From Lamellibrachia satsuma (taxonomy: Eukaryota > Annelida > Polychaeta > Sabellida > Siboglinidae), in assembly GCA_033239005.1 (NCBI GenBank), contig BSQZ01000026.1, forward strand, positions 4,228,501 through 4,292,500: DNA of 64,000 nt. Reading direction: 5' to 3'. The notes beneath the pieces are model-generated. The model was not told the origin of the DNA and did not search any database. It saw nothing but the letters and a program-made list of their open reading frames with translations. Position numbers and translations under genes: made by a program. This document shows, piece after piece, positions 1 through 62,528 of the stretch. Every line of letters starts with the position of its first letter. Within the stretch, counting starts at the first letter, position 1.

Positions 1-297
1 CCGGATACCGGGGAGGGTCCACAAGTTGAAGTTGACTATCCTGGTGTCTCGGCTGACAAGGATCCGGATGAAACTAACAGCATGGATAAGATTCCGGATC
101 CAGACATGGAGGATCACACGGAACAAGGGGAAGATCCTTCGGAATGTGAGGACAGCAGCGAACGGGATGAGGACAGCAGCGAACAGGGTAAGGGTGAGAT
201 AGAACAGGGTGAGGACTATATAGAACAAGGTAAAGAAGAGGGTGAAGATGACATGGGACAGGAGGGTTACCAGCCACGAGAGGGTGAGCCAGAATAA
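1..297 (+). CDS. acidic C-terminal ORF, open at left window edge
   Basis: The frame is open from base 1 to a TAA at 295-297, giving 98 codons with no start needed inside the window. The protein is strongly acidic and low in complexity: Glu, Asp, Gly, Gln and Ser dominate, with repeated motifs such as EQGED and EQGK. No domain is recognisable. It is antisense to WDFY3 and lies where the next WDFY3 intron should be, so it would be the last exon of a nested gene, a retrocopy, or a neighbouring gene if the WDFY3 3' part is not contiguous here. AATAAA signals follow at 683 and 747. Coding status is inferred only from the open frame and composition. Confidence 0.4.
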   Translation, partial: PDTGEGPQVEVDYPGVSADKDPDETNSMDKIPDPDMEDHTEQGEDPSECEDSSERDEDSSEQGKGEIEQGEDYIEQGKEEGEDDMGQEGYQPREGEPE

Positions 298-822
298 AAA
301 TGGAACATTTCAGAAGGTAATGACAGTGGACATTTCCTGCTGGACGCTGATACCTGGACACCAATACCTGTTGTAATGGTATCAAATATGCAGGACTTGT
401 ATATATTTAAGAAATGCGCACTTGAAGTGTGAATCTGATAACGATGTGAACATTTAATAGATGAAATGCTTTCTTCTCTAGTGAAAACTGCATTTGTTAA
501 TGTAGGAATGAAATGGAGTAAAGATTGTGTTACCATGGCAACACTAAAAATGAACAAAGATGGCAGATGACTAGTTATATCAATGCTACCACTGCCTAAA
601 CTGTCATTACTGGATACATAATGACTATATACAATATGTGCATTATGTGAATGACTATGATTGAAAGTAAATGTAGTTTGTAAATAAATAGAATATCATC
701 AAGGCTACTTGTAAACTACTCTTATTTTGCTATCAAGTTGATTGTAAATAAACATATGGTCATCACTGAAAGGAAAAAGTCCCTGCCCAGAAATAATATC
801 CGTATCAACACAGACATGTTTG
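298..822 (+). other. possible 3' UTR and flank of the acidic ORF
   Basis: A+T-rich sequence with AATAAA hexamers at 683-688 and 747-752, which could end a transcript containing the ORF before it. No splice-linked coding sequence or repeat was recognised. Confidence 0.25.
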
Positions 823-1545
823 AACATGTGAATTTATTTACTAATGGTTAATGTCATAAACCTGTTGGTGACCTTAAGCACTAACATGTGAGTTTATTTA
901 CTAATGGTTAATGTCATAAACCTGTTGGTGACCTGATGCACTAACATGTGAGTTTATTTACTAATGGTTAATGTCATAAACCTGTTGGTGACCTGATACA
1001 CTAACATGTGAGTTTATTTAGTAATGGTTAATGTCATAAACCTGTTGGTGACCTTATGCAATAACACGTGAGTTTATTTACTAATGGTTAATGTCATAAA
1101 CCTGTTGGTGACCTGATGCACTAACACGTGAGTTTATTTACTAATGGTTCATGTCATAAACCTGTTGGTGACCTTATGCACTAACATGTGAGTTTATTTA
1201 CTAATGGTTCATGTCATAAACCTGTTGGTGACCTTATGCACTAACATGTGAGTTTATTTACTAATGGTTAATGTCATAAACCTGTTGGTGACCTTATGCA
1301 CTAACATGTGAGTTTATTTACTAATGGTTCATGTCATAAACCTGTTGGTGACCTTATGCACTAACATGTGAGTTTATTTACTAATGGTTAATGTCATAAA
1401 CCTGTTGGTGACCTTATGCACTAACATGTGAGTTTATTTACTAATGGTTCATGTCATAAACCTGTTGGTGACCTGATGCACTAACATGTGAGTTTATTTA
1501 CTAATGGTTAATGTCATAAACCTGTTGGTGACCTTATGCACTAAC
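823..1545. repeat. 60-bp minisatellite, about 12 copies
   Basis: The period is exactly 60 bp, so each copy falls in the same column over twelve consecutive 60-base lines. The unit contains the landmarks GTGAGTTTATTTACTAATGG and CATAAACCTGTTGGTGACC. Copies differ at a few bases, for example TTAATG/TTCATG and CTTATGC/CTGATGC. There are no unique spacers and no ORF through the unit. Confidence 0.97.
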
Positions 1546-2171
1546 TAAGGAGCAAAGAGGATAAGTAAATAAGTAAATAAGTAAATAAGTACGATGTCAT
1601 AAACAACATTGTAGAAGGGCAGTTACCCCCCCACACACACACCCAACCCTAAACAGTTGACTCCCTCAGACAACTATCCTGTTAGTAAATCCACACCAAA
1701 TCAGGAGACATGTAATAACATATAATAACATATAATAACATATGAATAACTTTTGTGGCTTAATTAGGAGACTTTTTTGAAAATATATCACAGGCTAGTG
1801 CAAGTCAGGCTATGTAAACCTGCACTTCAAAAGCATTTGACCTATAGGTCAGCTTAAAATCTATTTTTTGGACCCATACGAGCGTAAAAAAATTAGTAAA
1901 AACAAAATCTGCTCATGAGAGACATTCAATGTTCATTATGTTGTAATATTTTTAGGTTGTTTAAAAAAGTAAAATGAATTTTTTTTTATATTTCCAGATT
2001 AGATCAGACTCAACAACCTGTGTTTCAGCTTGAAATCGATTTCTTGGACCACACGTGTGTACCAATTTTTATTCAAAACAAACATTTGTTACTGTGAAAT
2101 TAATTTTATTCCCTGTTTATGATGTTTAATAAACTGTGTTGCGTTTGCTTTAGAAATAATGGAAAGTTGTG
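1546..2171. other. A+T-rich intronic stretch
   Basis: It starts with a short octamer tandem (AAGTAAAT) at about 1560-1590. Two weakly similar stretches near 1845-1880 and 2022-2060 (CAGCTT..AATC.ATTT then TTGGACC) may be a decayed duplication. No gene was recognised. Confidence 0.4.
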
Positions 2172-2652
2172 CAGCTGCTACTTTGTTGGTTGGCATAAAA
2201 GTCACAACTGGTACTTTGTTGGTTGACATACAAGTCACAACTGGTACTTTGTTGGTTCGCATACAAGTCACAACTGCTACTTTGTTGGTTGGCATACAAG
2301 TCACAAGTGGTACTTTGTTGGTTCGCATACAATTCACAAGTGGTACTTTGTTGGTTGGCATACAAGTCACAACTGCTACTTTGTTGGTTGGTATACAAGT
2401 CACAACTGCTACTTTGTTGGTTGGCATACAAGTCACAACTGCTACTTTGTTGGTTGGCATACAAGTCACAACTGCTACTTTGTTGGTTGGCATACAAGTC
2501 ACAACTGCTACTTTGTTGGTTGGCATACAAGTCACAACTGCTACTTTGTTGGTTGGCATACAAGTCACAACTGCTACTTTGTTGGTTGGCATACAAGTCA
2601 CAACTGCTACTTTGTTGGTTGGCATACAAGTCACAACTGCTACTTTGTTGGT
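2172..2652. repeat. 33-bp minisatellite, about 14-15 copies
   Basis: The unit contains TTTGTTGGTTGGCATACAAG followed by TCACAACTGCTAC. Its length is a multiple of three and it is free of stops in several frames on both strands, which creates long overlapping ORFs with an 11-residue period (TLLVGIQVTTA on the plus strand). These look like by-products of the repeat and not genes. The right edge carries a short palindrome around AGTTGTGACTGTCACAACT. Confidence 0.95.
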
Positions 2653-5220
2653 AGTTGTGACTGTCACAACTGCTGCAGAATTGTACATCACAATACAATG
2701 TAAAATGTTTTACTTGTCAAATGTTTTAGTGATTCTGTCAAAACAATGAAGAACTGACCACACATTTTCAGTTAACTTAAGCAAACCTGTTGATTTGATG
2801 GTTGATAAAAAATTGTGTCAGAAAATGGAGGAATTGTGTTACTGTGAAGAAACTATACAGGACAGAATCCTATAAATCTGGTAGTTTTCTTTAGAAATCT
2901 GGGTGCATTATGTGAAGACTGAATAGCAGTTAGTGGTTTACAGTTTTGGTTAAGTGCTACATACCAGTGCAACAAGTTAGCAACCTTCGGGAAATGATGA
3001 CATTACTTGGAAGCACCTTGACAGCTCTCAGTGACAGGATGTTAAATACCAACATTGGCGCTACCACTACAGCATACTAGATGGGTACAAACGTACAGTC
3101 AACAGACAAAGAATTTCACACAAACACATGTTAGACATATTTAACCAGGCTGACAGAAATAATGGCTGCTACCACTGACAACAAATCTCTGTTGTATGAA
3201 TATGTCAGCACATTAAACAATCTGATCCTCTGAATTAATGTTATCTGCTGCTGATGGTATTATTTGTTGGTCTGTCTGACCCCAGGTGTATGCTTGAAAT
3301 ATGGCATGAATACACTCATTTCTATTTCTGCCCACGCCTATTCATCCAGAATATCTGTGGCAATCGACTAGACAACCTTTCCGACCTTTACAAACCTGTC
3401 CATCCAAGTGGAACCAGATACCTTGGCATTGGCCAACTAATCACATCTTTTATTTTTCTGAATGATTTACTATGAACACACCTATTTTAATGGCATTTAT
3501 TATGGCTAAGCTCATCACCTAGAAAGGTAACCTGGAGTTTGTTATAACTCGTTTAAATGATTACGGCCAAATAAGTGCTCCTTGGAAAATCTTGATGCAT
3601 CAAGACGGCCCTACTTAAAAAAGTTATCACCTTATTTTAAGACCCACGTAATATGCTGGGGTGTAATCACACTGTATGTAATGAGAAGTACACGTAAGAC
3701 TGTAACACATGTAAGATAACTTAAGATGAAAGCACAGCTCACAGTCAGAAAGGTTGACAGAAGTCAGGGTGACTATTATCAGTGAAGGCCAGAGACAAAA
3801 TATTCTGTTTCTCGTCTTCAGAAAGTACATGCGAAACAACAACTAATTTCCCAATTGGCTTGTCATATAACATATATACAACAACATTACAACAACAACA
3901 ACAACATTACAATAATAACAACAACCCTTACATGAAACATCTTGAAATCATCAGATTAAATTCTTAATAATAATAAAAATGTCATAAAATTTGTTGTATA
4001 CTGCCGCATCCAAGTAACTGTTCTGGGCCACTACACAATGGTACAAGAATTCGTCATAAAATCATAAACAGTTTAATCTAGTAATGTACAAACATCTGCA
4101 ATCATTACGAGTAAAATATAGTAAATTGTTTATGTAAATAAAAAATTAATAAACACATAAATAAATGCAAAAAAGAGTTAATTATGATCACAATGGTAAA
4201 TAATAGTAACTGTATGTTAAGACATAAAATGACATCTGTGCTATAACAAAGCCCTAACAAAGATTACACACACATTCCTAGTGAGACCAACACTGGTAGT
4301 CATTCCAGAAGTTAACCTGAATAACATCACATGGGTTATCAGACCCTTATTTAGATTGTGAGTCAGACACGGAAACCTTCGCCAAAACCTGTTTGGCAGC
4401 CGACTAAAAGTTCACCCGTCAATAACATGCTTTGTGGCAGCGAGATGCCTCGCACGGTTCACCGACTCTACCTTTTTCGGTTACTCGTCATTTCTATGGC
4501 TGCCAGTTTTTTTATCAGTATGACCTTTTCCTTTATAACCAGTGTGCAGCCAAGACTGGTCTATAGACTGTGCATCAACAACGGGATGAACATGTAATAA
4601 ATCTTATCCTCATCTGACCGCCTGGTTCCACCCTCCACAGAAAGCGTCCAACATTACAATGGCCAATGCCGCCTGTGTTTTATCGTATTTTCTTTTATCG
4701 TATCCTCTTCAGGTCAAAGGTTATTATCTCATAAGCAGTTTGTTGTCTTTACTGGAAAGCTTTTTTCTTCCGTACACAAGAGACAATGTGAATTCTTTGT
4801 CCTAAAATCAGTACTTAAAGCTTAAGGGATGATTTCAAAACACTGACGATGAATTTGACATACAAAAATTATTTCATGAGAGGTTAGTAGCTGTTTCATA
4901 CAGTATTCCCCCCCACAAAAAAACACTGTTTATTTTCTGATGACAGTTCATTATGGTGCTGACTTTGACCACACGCAGGCAGTTTTGCGTTATGATGACT
5001 GAATTGCCCCCTGTGAATACGAAGTTACAAACAGGTCGATGTGATTCAAAGTTTCATATATGTACGGCAGGGTTAAATGACAGCGGTGTTATGTAGTGTC
5101 ATGCATTGATGTTTTGAGATAATCCCCAAGAGAGATCAGTATTTATATACGGTCCCTGGTTGAACAGAAACAAGCAACAACTTAAACGGCGCATCTAGTC
5201 AAGGCATCAAGAGTACGCAT
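2653..5220. other. intronic sequence without recognised genes
   Basis: A+T-rich, with a small CAA/AAC-rich tract at about 3885-3925. I see no exon of WDFY3 on the minus strand. Short ORFs here show no family resemblance. Confidence 0.4.
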
Positions 5221-7335
5221 TTAACAAGATTTGCCATCCAAGCCAAAGGCCCAGATGGCAAGTGGACAAGGAAGCCATTGGCTTATCGAGAGTCCAACAA
5301 TGTTCATCTACCTATAACCCGCCCTCCTGAGATATGTGTCAACCTTGTTTTTAAACATATTCACGCTGCTAGCAGTTACACAATCTGTAGACAATTTGTT
5401 CCATTCATTTACTGTCCTCTGTGAGAACGAGTGCTTCCTAATATACATTGATCCTTTACTAATTTTACCTCATGTCCTCTAGTTCCGCTATCCTTCTTGA
5501 GTGAGAAAAACATTTCTATCAATATTTTCATACCCATTCAATATCTTAAAAACTTCAGTCTGATCTCCTCTTAACCTCCTTGTCTCTAGAGTTATTAAAC
5601 CACATTCTTTCAGGTGTTCTACATAACTAAGGTCTCTAAGTTCTGGAATCATTTTAGTTGCTCTCCTTTGTATGCGTTCAAGCGTATCTATATCCTTCTT
5701 ACGATATGGTCTCCATGCTTGTATACAGTATTCTAAATGAGGTCTAACTATTGCTTTATAAAGAGGTATAATTAACTTTTTTCCCTTGTACGTTATGTTT
5801 CTTCTAATCAATCCAAGAATTTGATTACTGTTTGAAGCTGCAATACCACACTGCTCTGAAACTTTCATATCAGCGCTTATCGTAACTCCTAAGTCCTTTT
5901 CTTTTACAGTAGTACCCAGAACAGTATCTCCCATTTTATAGTTTACACTCAAGTTCCCATGTCCTGTATGTAGGCATTTACATTTCCCAAAATTTAACAG
6001 CATCTGCCATTTCTCAGATCATTTCACTAATCTGTCTAGATCGTTTTGTAAATGTTGTTTATCACCATCAGTATTAACCTTTCTAAACAGTTTTGTGTCA
6101 TCCGCAAATTTCAGTACGTTACTTGTTATACTGTCGTCCAAATCATTGATATAAATTAAGAATAATATAGGTCCTAATACTGATTTCCAATTTGAAACTT
6201 CTCCATCTACTACAACTCGTTGTCTTCTGTCAGTCAGCCATTGTTCTATCCAGTCACTTATGCTATCCCCGATTCCATGGGCTTTTAATTTAAGTAGTAA
6301 TCTTTGATGTGGCACTTTGTCAAAAGCTTTCTGAAAATCTAAGTAGATAATATCTACTGGCGATCCCACATCTATCCACTTAGTGATTTCTTCCAAAAAA
6401 CATAACATATTTGTTAAGCATGACCTCGCTTTAAGGAATCCATGTTGAGATGAATTTAATAATTTATGCTTAACGAGGAAGTCCACCATATGGTCTTTAA
6501 TTAACCTTTCTAATAATTTACAAATCACTGACGTTAAACTCACTGGTCTGTAATTCTGACTTATTTCTCGAACCCTTTTTAAATAATGGTATGATGTTTG
6601 CTTCTTTCCATTCAAACGGAACAACTCCCTCTTTTAATGACAAGTTGAATACTCTTGCAAGTGGTATACTGATTTGATCTACTGTTTCCATTAGTAATTT
6701 TGGAGGAATCCCATCCACTCCTGGTGATTTGTTATCCTTCATTGCCTTTATTTTCCTAGCTACCAATTCTGGAGTTACAACTAACGGTCCTAAATAGTCA
6801 GATTTAGCCCCCTGAAATTTAGCATCAGCAACTGGTAATGAACTAATATCTTCTTTGGTAAACACTGAACTGAAGTAACCATTTAGGTCTTCCGCCATTA
6901 AAAACCCCTGTGATATTATATTTCCAGCACTGTCTTCTAGAGGTCCAACCTTGTCTTGTACGTTTTGTTTACTCCTGACATATGCATAAAAACTCTTGCT
7001 GTCATTTTTTATGTTACATGCCAGTTTTTGCTAATAGCTTCTTTTAGATTGTCTGATTTCAGTTGTAGCTGCATTAAGTGCCTCTTTGTATTTTGCATAG
7101 TCTTCTTCCTTTCTGGTACGCCTATAAACCCTCCACATAGTTTGTTTTACCATTATTTTTCTAATAGCCTCTTTTGACAAGTGTCTCTACACCGTTTTCC
7201 TTGTTTTTGGAAGGGAACAAATTTATCGATGATACTCTCAATTTCATATTTTAGAATATTCCAACATTCAATTGCGGTCTTATTCATCAGCATGTTATTC
7301 CAATCTAGCTTTGCTAGGATATTCCAAGATAGCTT
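5221..7335 (-). mobile_element. CR1/L2-like LINE, 5'-truncated and decayed copy
   Basis: On the minus strand, fragments in shifted frames at 6898-6518, 6624-6019 and 6003-5488 encode successive parts of a non-LTR reverse transcriptase. They include the thumb-side motif DNKSPGVDGIPPKLL, the palm motif YLDFQKAFDKVPHQRL and the catalytic box FADDTK. Upstream, to about 7335, a stretch resembles the linker between endonuclease and RT. The 3' UTR-like end lies at 5221-5487 and closes with AATCTTGTTAA, the tail seen in other copies here. Stops and frameshifts make it inactive. It sits in the last visible WDFY3 intron, in the same orientation as the gene. Confidence 0.9.
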
Positions 7336-8101
7336 TCACAACCCTGTGTTCACACCAGTCTCTGGACTGTTTATGGAGATATTTTCTATGGCGATCACAA
7401 TGCGCAGGTTCACGCACTGCACATAGCCACTAATAACCAATAAAATTTCTCTTCATAAAACAAAGGCATACTGCATACGAATTGACAAATTTAATATTCA
7501 TTTTGTTTTGTAGAGCACATAAATATATCTATTATTTCCACCAACGAAGACTGAGCGATTCAAATATTTGGAAAGAACACAAAATGTTTCTTGAAAGGTA
7601 ATTACCACGTAAAAAATTTATTGTTATTTTACAGTTTTTAAAGCATGATATGTTTCTGAATTGCTAGGGTGGGGGCGACGCATACCGTGTCACAGGCAGA
7701 ACAGTCAATTGTGTCTTACAGGTGTGTAAAGTGAAGTCAATTGTAAGTCAGTACCAAATTAGCTAGTCCACTCATATCAACTGTGTACTAGTTTCAACTA
7801 GTTCATATACAGCCACCAGACAATAATCACTGTCATGATCACAACATTTTTTTTTTAATATTCCTATTTACTGTTTGGTTTTATATAAAAACAACTAAAA
7901 AGTTGATGCTGTTAATCAGATTTCTTTTAATAAAAAACTATTGTTTAATATTCTACACTTGTCAAACATATTTAACCATACATGTTTGGGTCTTGATGAA
8001 ACTGCCCATCTTGCAGACTAACCATCAACTGACTAATAGGTACTGTCTAAATTTATAAAAACCCAGTGTCCATGTAGTTCGACACCCAAAAATTAATTAT
8101 A
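7336..8101. other. intronic sequence without recognised features
   Basis: A+T-rich. No exon, repeat unit or transposon end was recognised. Confidence 0.35.
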
Positions 8102-8229
8102 CAGTAGTCCCCCTTGTCAGACCCTCACACCAGAGACTACCCTGCCATGCAGCAAATGAGACGCCACCCCTCTAATAAGGCCACTGTACCTTTCAAGAAC
8201 GGGTGGCCTTTGTAAAGAGGGTACTACTG
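8102..8229. mobile_element. 128-bp MITE, TA target site, mariner/pogo type
   Basis: The ends are imperfect inverted repeats: CAGTAGTCCCCCTT on the left and, read inward from the right, CAGTAGTACCCTCTT. Both ends are flanked by TA (8100-8101 and 8230-8231), the target duplication of the Tc1/mariner superfamily. The element is far too short to encode a transposase, so it would be non-autonomous. Confidence 0.7.
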
Positions 8230-8943
8230 TATAGCATAGTTCTTCAGGAAAGAGCATTGTTTACCTCTGGTATTAAAAAGCAAAACTGTGTGTCACAAAA
8301 CTACCGTGTTTATGGCACCTACAGCAGCACTGATTCTTCTGGAACTCCTGCATGATTGGAACAACTTGCTTGCTACTAAAACATGTGTACTCACACATAC
8401 TGTGTCTGTCTGAGCTTCCTATGAGGACCATCGAGTCGTCCGATCCGGCAAACGGCTACAACAGGGAATACATTGTCACTGTATGCAGCCATAGACCATT
8501 ATCATTGTATGCAGCTATAGACCAGTGTTTGTTCCTCCAAGCAACACATATAGATCAAATGATCAGGAGTTCGAATTTATACTTTTGATATGTGGTAGTA
8601 ATATATTACATGCAAAGAAATAATATACAAGGAAGCCATAACTAAGAGAGAAAAAATTATGAGAAGCGGGTGTCTTGATATAAATTAGTTTTTCAGGGAT
8701 TACTACACTTTAATTTAAACTATGTTGTATGTTTATAGCATAACTATATGTGTGTAAATTGCCTGAGAGTAATCTCGATTGATCTGGTGCCACACAAGTA
8801 CTTTTATTATTATCAATGTTATAAAGATTTACACAGCAGAAATAATTCATGATTCAAATATCGAACTCTCGTTAAACTGCTTGGATAGCCCCAGTACAAC
8901 AACATAGTTCCCCCCCCCCGAGGGAAGTGGCACGGATTCTCAC
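8230..8943. other. 5' part of the last visible WDFY3 intron
   Basis: Starting from the donor at 8943, this is ordinary intron sequence with a C-homopolymer at about 8911-8919. Nothing else was recognised. Confidence 0.4.
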
Positions 8944-59124
<50,181 letters not shown>

Positions 59125-59232
59125 GCTGCCAGAGAACATCACCAATGAACTAATAATTTGAAGCGTGTTCAAACAAAATCTTTGTCAGGCCACACTGAGA
59201 TTCCACATGATGGGGATGTTGTGTAATGTGAT

Positions 59233-59461
59233 GAAATTCTGGTGGCAGAGTTGAATTGCATTTATGTGAATAAATGTTATGTTCTGGTGGCAGAGTTGAA
59301 TTGCATTTATGTGAATAAATGTTATGTTCTGGTGGCAGAGTTGAATTGCATTTATGTGAATAAATGTTATGTTCTGGTGGCAGAGTTGAATTGCATTTAT
59401 GTGAATAAATGTTATGTTCTGGTGGCAGAGTTGAATTGCATTTAAGTGAATAAATGTTATT
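59233..59461. repeat. 45-bp minisatellite, 5 copies
   Basis: The unit contains GTTCTGGTGGCAGAGTTGAA and TTGCATTTATGTGAATAAAT. It lies in the 5' UTR intron about 110 bp upstream of exon 1, and the unit does not include the splice site. Confidence 0.95.
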
Positions 59462-59885
59462 TGTAGTGATTTCTAAAAACGGTTTATTGCCTGAAATGGT
59501 TACCCCCAGGCATGGCATCTGTTCACTTTAAATGTGTGACAATATTTATCTTAAGTTGTGTAACAACACACGAAAATCAAAAACCATAATCAATACTACA
59601 ACACTCATTTGTCAGATGAAAATAGATAAGTTGGGGGTGAAACCATCCAATGAAATTACAGTATACTGCCCCACCCCATCCAGGAAATTATTGTCAGATG
59701 CTTGCACACAGCCCTGATGATAAATGTAAGAGCTGGCGCAATAGACTTGTAAGAACTTGTAATAATGAACCGGTCAAATCCAGCATGATGCCAGGCCTGT
59801 CCCTCTGATGAGTGGACACTTGCAGTGTAGGGTTAGGACCTCATGCAAGACAAAAACGATGTTAATTACGCTCAGTTTTGTAGCG

Positions 59886-60187
59886 AACTGAGTGGGGCAC
59901 AGTGGTCGAGTAGTAGAGCGTTGGACTTTTGGTCGAAGGGACCGGGGTTCAAAACCACCTCCGCCGTTCCGAAGCTTGGGCAACTTCGTTTACCCCACTA
60001 TGCCTGTGTCTTTCGGAAGGGACAGTAAAAGCCGTTGGTCCCTTCTATCTAGTGCTTATGCCAGGGGAAGTAAAAGACCCCACACAGGAAAATTAACTCA
60101 CTAATTCTAGAGAAGGAAAACTCTGAAAATAAACCACTCATCAGCCCTTGACTCAAGACAGGGCTGTTTGGAGTTAAATGTAATAAG
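59886..60187 (+). mobile_element. tRNA-derived SINE, second subfamily, near full length
   Basis: Clear A box (GTGGTCGAGTAGTAGAGCG) and B box (GGGGTTCAAAACC), then GTCTTTCGGAAGGGACAGTA, TGCCAGGGGAAGTAAAAGAC and an end near GGAGTTAAATGTAATAAG. It matches 25918-26155. Confidence 0.88.
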
Positions 60188-60760
60188 TCATAAAACTGTT
60201 AGTTTCTAGTGTATACTGCCACATAACACTTGGCTTTCCAAGCAGCTTTGCCATTAGTTGATGGACAATTTTTTTTTAATTATTAACTTGGAATCAGCTT
60301 TTCTAACCTTCCGCTTTAAACTGATAGCATATGTGTTAACTATTATACATATATGTATACATCTTATGCAAATATTATGCATATATTATCAACAATGTAA
60401 CATAGGGCTAGGGCTAGGCCTTGCCTTTGGCTTAGGCTAAATTTTAGTTCACCGTCAATAACTACGTCTACGCCTACGGTGTTGATACGTTGCAAGTTCG
60501 GCGCCAAAAATGGCGGTTTTCATGGATAGATCAGAAAGATTAGAATGATCAAGAAAACAAGTAAAGCGCTTCATAATTCTGTGTAACAATTGTCTGTGAA
60601 GTGGCAATGTAATTGGGACGCTGGCAACTTGATGATCACATCGCCACTACTAGTCTGGGGATGTGACAGTCGGTGTCATTTGACTGACAGTTCGATCGCC
60701 TGTGACAGAAACGACATATGCAGTGTTGCAATGACACCATCTTAGCTGGGAAGCACTCAC
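60188..60760. other. 5' UTR intron, promoter-proximal part
   Basis: Contains an E2F-like GGCGCCAAAAATGGCGG at 60500-60516. Otherwise no feature was recognised. Confidence 0.35.
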
Positions 60761-60920
60761 CTAATGAATTCACACAACCCTCATGTTATTAAACAGCCAA
60801 TTGTGTAGATAAGTCCGTGTACAGCGTTATATTACACCGACATTTCCTCTAACGTTACGCGAGCAGCCATGATGGATCCCATCACAGCGCATGTGTAATG
60901 GGGGCCTCTGTGTAATGCTC
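60761..60920 (-). other. WDFY3: probable non-coding first exon of WDFY3
   Basis: A strong donor, GAATTCATTAG/gtgagtgc, lies at 60761/60760, and exon 1 has an acceptor directly before its ATG, which implies a 5' UTR intron of about 1.6 kb. The 5' limit is a guess. A 12-codon upstream ORF (MAARVTLEEMSV, 60870-60832) would lie in this UTR. Confidence 0.45.
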
Positions 60921-60926
60921 TCGATA

Positions 60927-60934
60927 TGACGTCA
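60927..60934. promoter_or_regulatory. palindromic CRE (TGACGTCA)
   Basis: A perfect CREB/ATF site just upstream of the proposed first exon, in sequence that is locally richer in CpG than its surroundings. It is consistent with a TATA-less promoter. Inferred from motif and position only. Confidence 0.45.
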
Positions 60935-61508
60935 CTGCGGCAGAGAGGAAGATTTTTGGAATTCCCTATCTGCGTTATGTACATTTACTATCCTTTAAAT
61001 AGTTATCTAACACAATTTGGTTGTGCTACATGTGTAAATAATTTTCATTCCGAATTTGCGTACTTTCAAATCAGTCACCAAGCAATTCACCAATTGTAAT
61101 ACCTTCAAATAGATGGGCTTTCCCGCATAATTAGATGTCCATTAAAGTACCGTACTGTACTCAATATACGCAAATATGCGTCCAAAAGTTCGCAGTTAAC
61201 TCGAGTTTAGCTCGATTAAAAATTAATATGCAATATGATGTAATAATGTATTTTTGTAGCTCGTTTTATAATCACGTTCTCGCGTCTGCTACTCGATCTA
61301 TGGGTGTGTTTCTTAACCCGCCTACCCTGAAATCAATTGAAGTAACGAAATCTTAAATTGTAGAAGTTGTTTGAGATTCATTAATTAGTAATTAATTAAC
61401 CAAATATTTACTATTCATATATAAAACTGACAAGAAATTTGCAAGTTCATATGTTCGATTTATATGAAGCAACTATATTATGCATACAAACATGGTGAAA
61501 TGAATTAC
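60935..61508. other. upstream flank of WDFY3
   Basis: A+T-rich sequence. No gene was recognised. Confidence 0.4.
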
Positions 61509-61509
61509 A

Positions 61510-61580
<71 letters not shown>
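61509..61580. repeat. (ACGC)n microsatellite
   Basis: About 18 uninterrupted ACGC units. It directly abuts copy A of the following duplication. Confidence 0.97.
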
Positions 61581-61581
<1 letters not shown>

Positions 61582-62086
61582 GCTGGTGATTATTTTCATC
61601 CCAGGTTTATGGCTCCACGTGAGTAGTTTTAGTGTTGATTTCAATCCTCAATGATGGGGACCATGTGCACAAGTCACTTCCGTTTCCGGTTGTGCGTGAA
61701 GCCTTCTGGGTAATCAGAGACAACGAGCGCCCCTATCTGGTGTAGTACTACACTAGGGACAACATCAGCGCTCCCTAACGACTAAAGGACTGGTCAAGGA
61801 GTGGTCAAGGAGTCTTGTCCTATGGTCATAGGTCATCCTCCTACGTAAGGAGGAGCAGCAGCGGCGGCGGAGGCGGAATCAAAGAAAGAAGGAATCAAAA
61901 GGTCCATTAACAGGGATCAAAGGGGGTCTAACGTGGAACACGGTACCGTACGAGTGTACACGTATTTGTATTATATATTCGTGTTAACATATCATAAAAT
62001 ATCAATTTTAAAAGTAATATAAAAAGTTAAATATCATACAATACAGTAATCATATATGCAATATTTTTAAATTAAAAAGTCACAAT
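61581..62086. repeat. direct duplication, copy A
   Basis: Starts CTGGTGATTATTTTCATCCC. It continues with CACTTCCGTTTCCGG, GTAGTACTACACTAGGGACA, GGATCAAAGGGGGTCTAACG and an A+T-rich end. Compared with copy B it lacks two short blocks, near 61602 and near 61940. Confidence 0.93.
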
Positions 62087-62528
62087 GTTATATGTATACA
62101 AGTCCATCAAACCGAGTGTGCTATTTATAGACGACATCAGTAATTACATCAACCAAATCCTGGAACTTGGAACACATGGTCAGGGCCATGTGTTTTAATA
62201 CAGCAGCATCCAACACTGGACACACCAATGGTGCATCTGCCTTCTACAGGAGAAACTGAGAAAGGAGCTTTTCGGTTGTGGGTGTTGGAATCATATTTTC
62301 GAACTCATCCTGCAAGCTGCTTTTTCTGTTTGCCTGCGATGATCCAGTTGCACCGTTATACTATTTTTCATGATCTTTACAGTACCATGGGGCTGCATAA
62401 ATCAAACTAGGTTCAGCACAGCACGTGACTATAATGCCACGGCAAACGATGTTTCCGGATTAAGGGAAGACATATTATTGTTTTCTGGAGAATAGGTGCG
62501 AACTCAGCAACCTAGAGACGATTAAAGA
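62087..62528. other. unique sequence between duplicate copies
   Basis: No similarity to either copy and no gene was recognised. Confidence 0.4.

Noticed and set aside
823..1545. Possible CRISPR-like array
   Set aside because: The units are contiguous 60-bp copies without unique spacers, in an animal genome. It is a minisatellite.
3782..3967. Short ORF with a poly(Gln)/poly(Asn) stretch
   Set aside because: It comes from a CAA/AAT-rich simple tract with no splice or family support.
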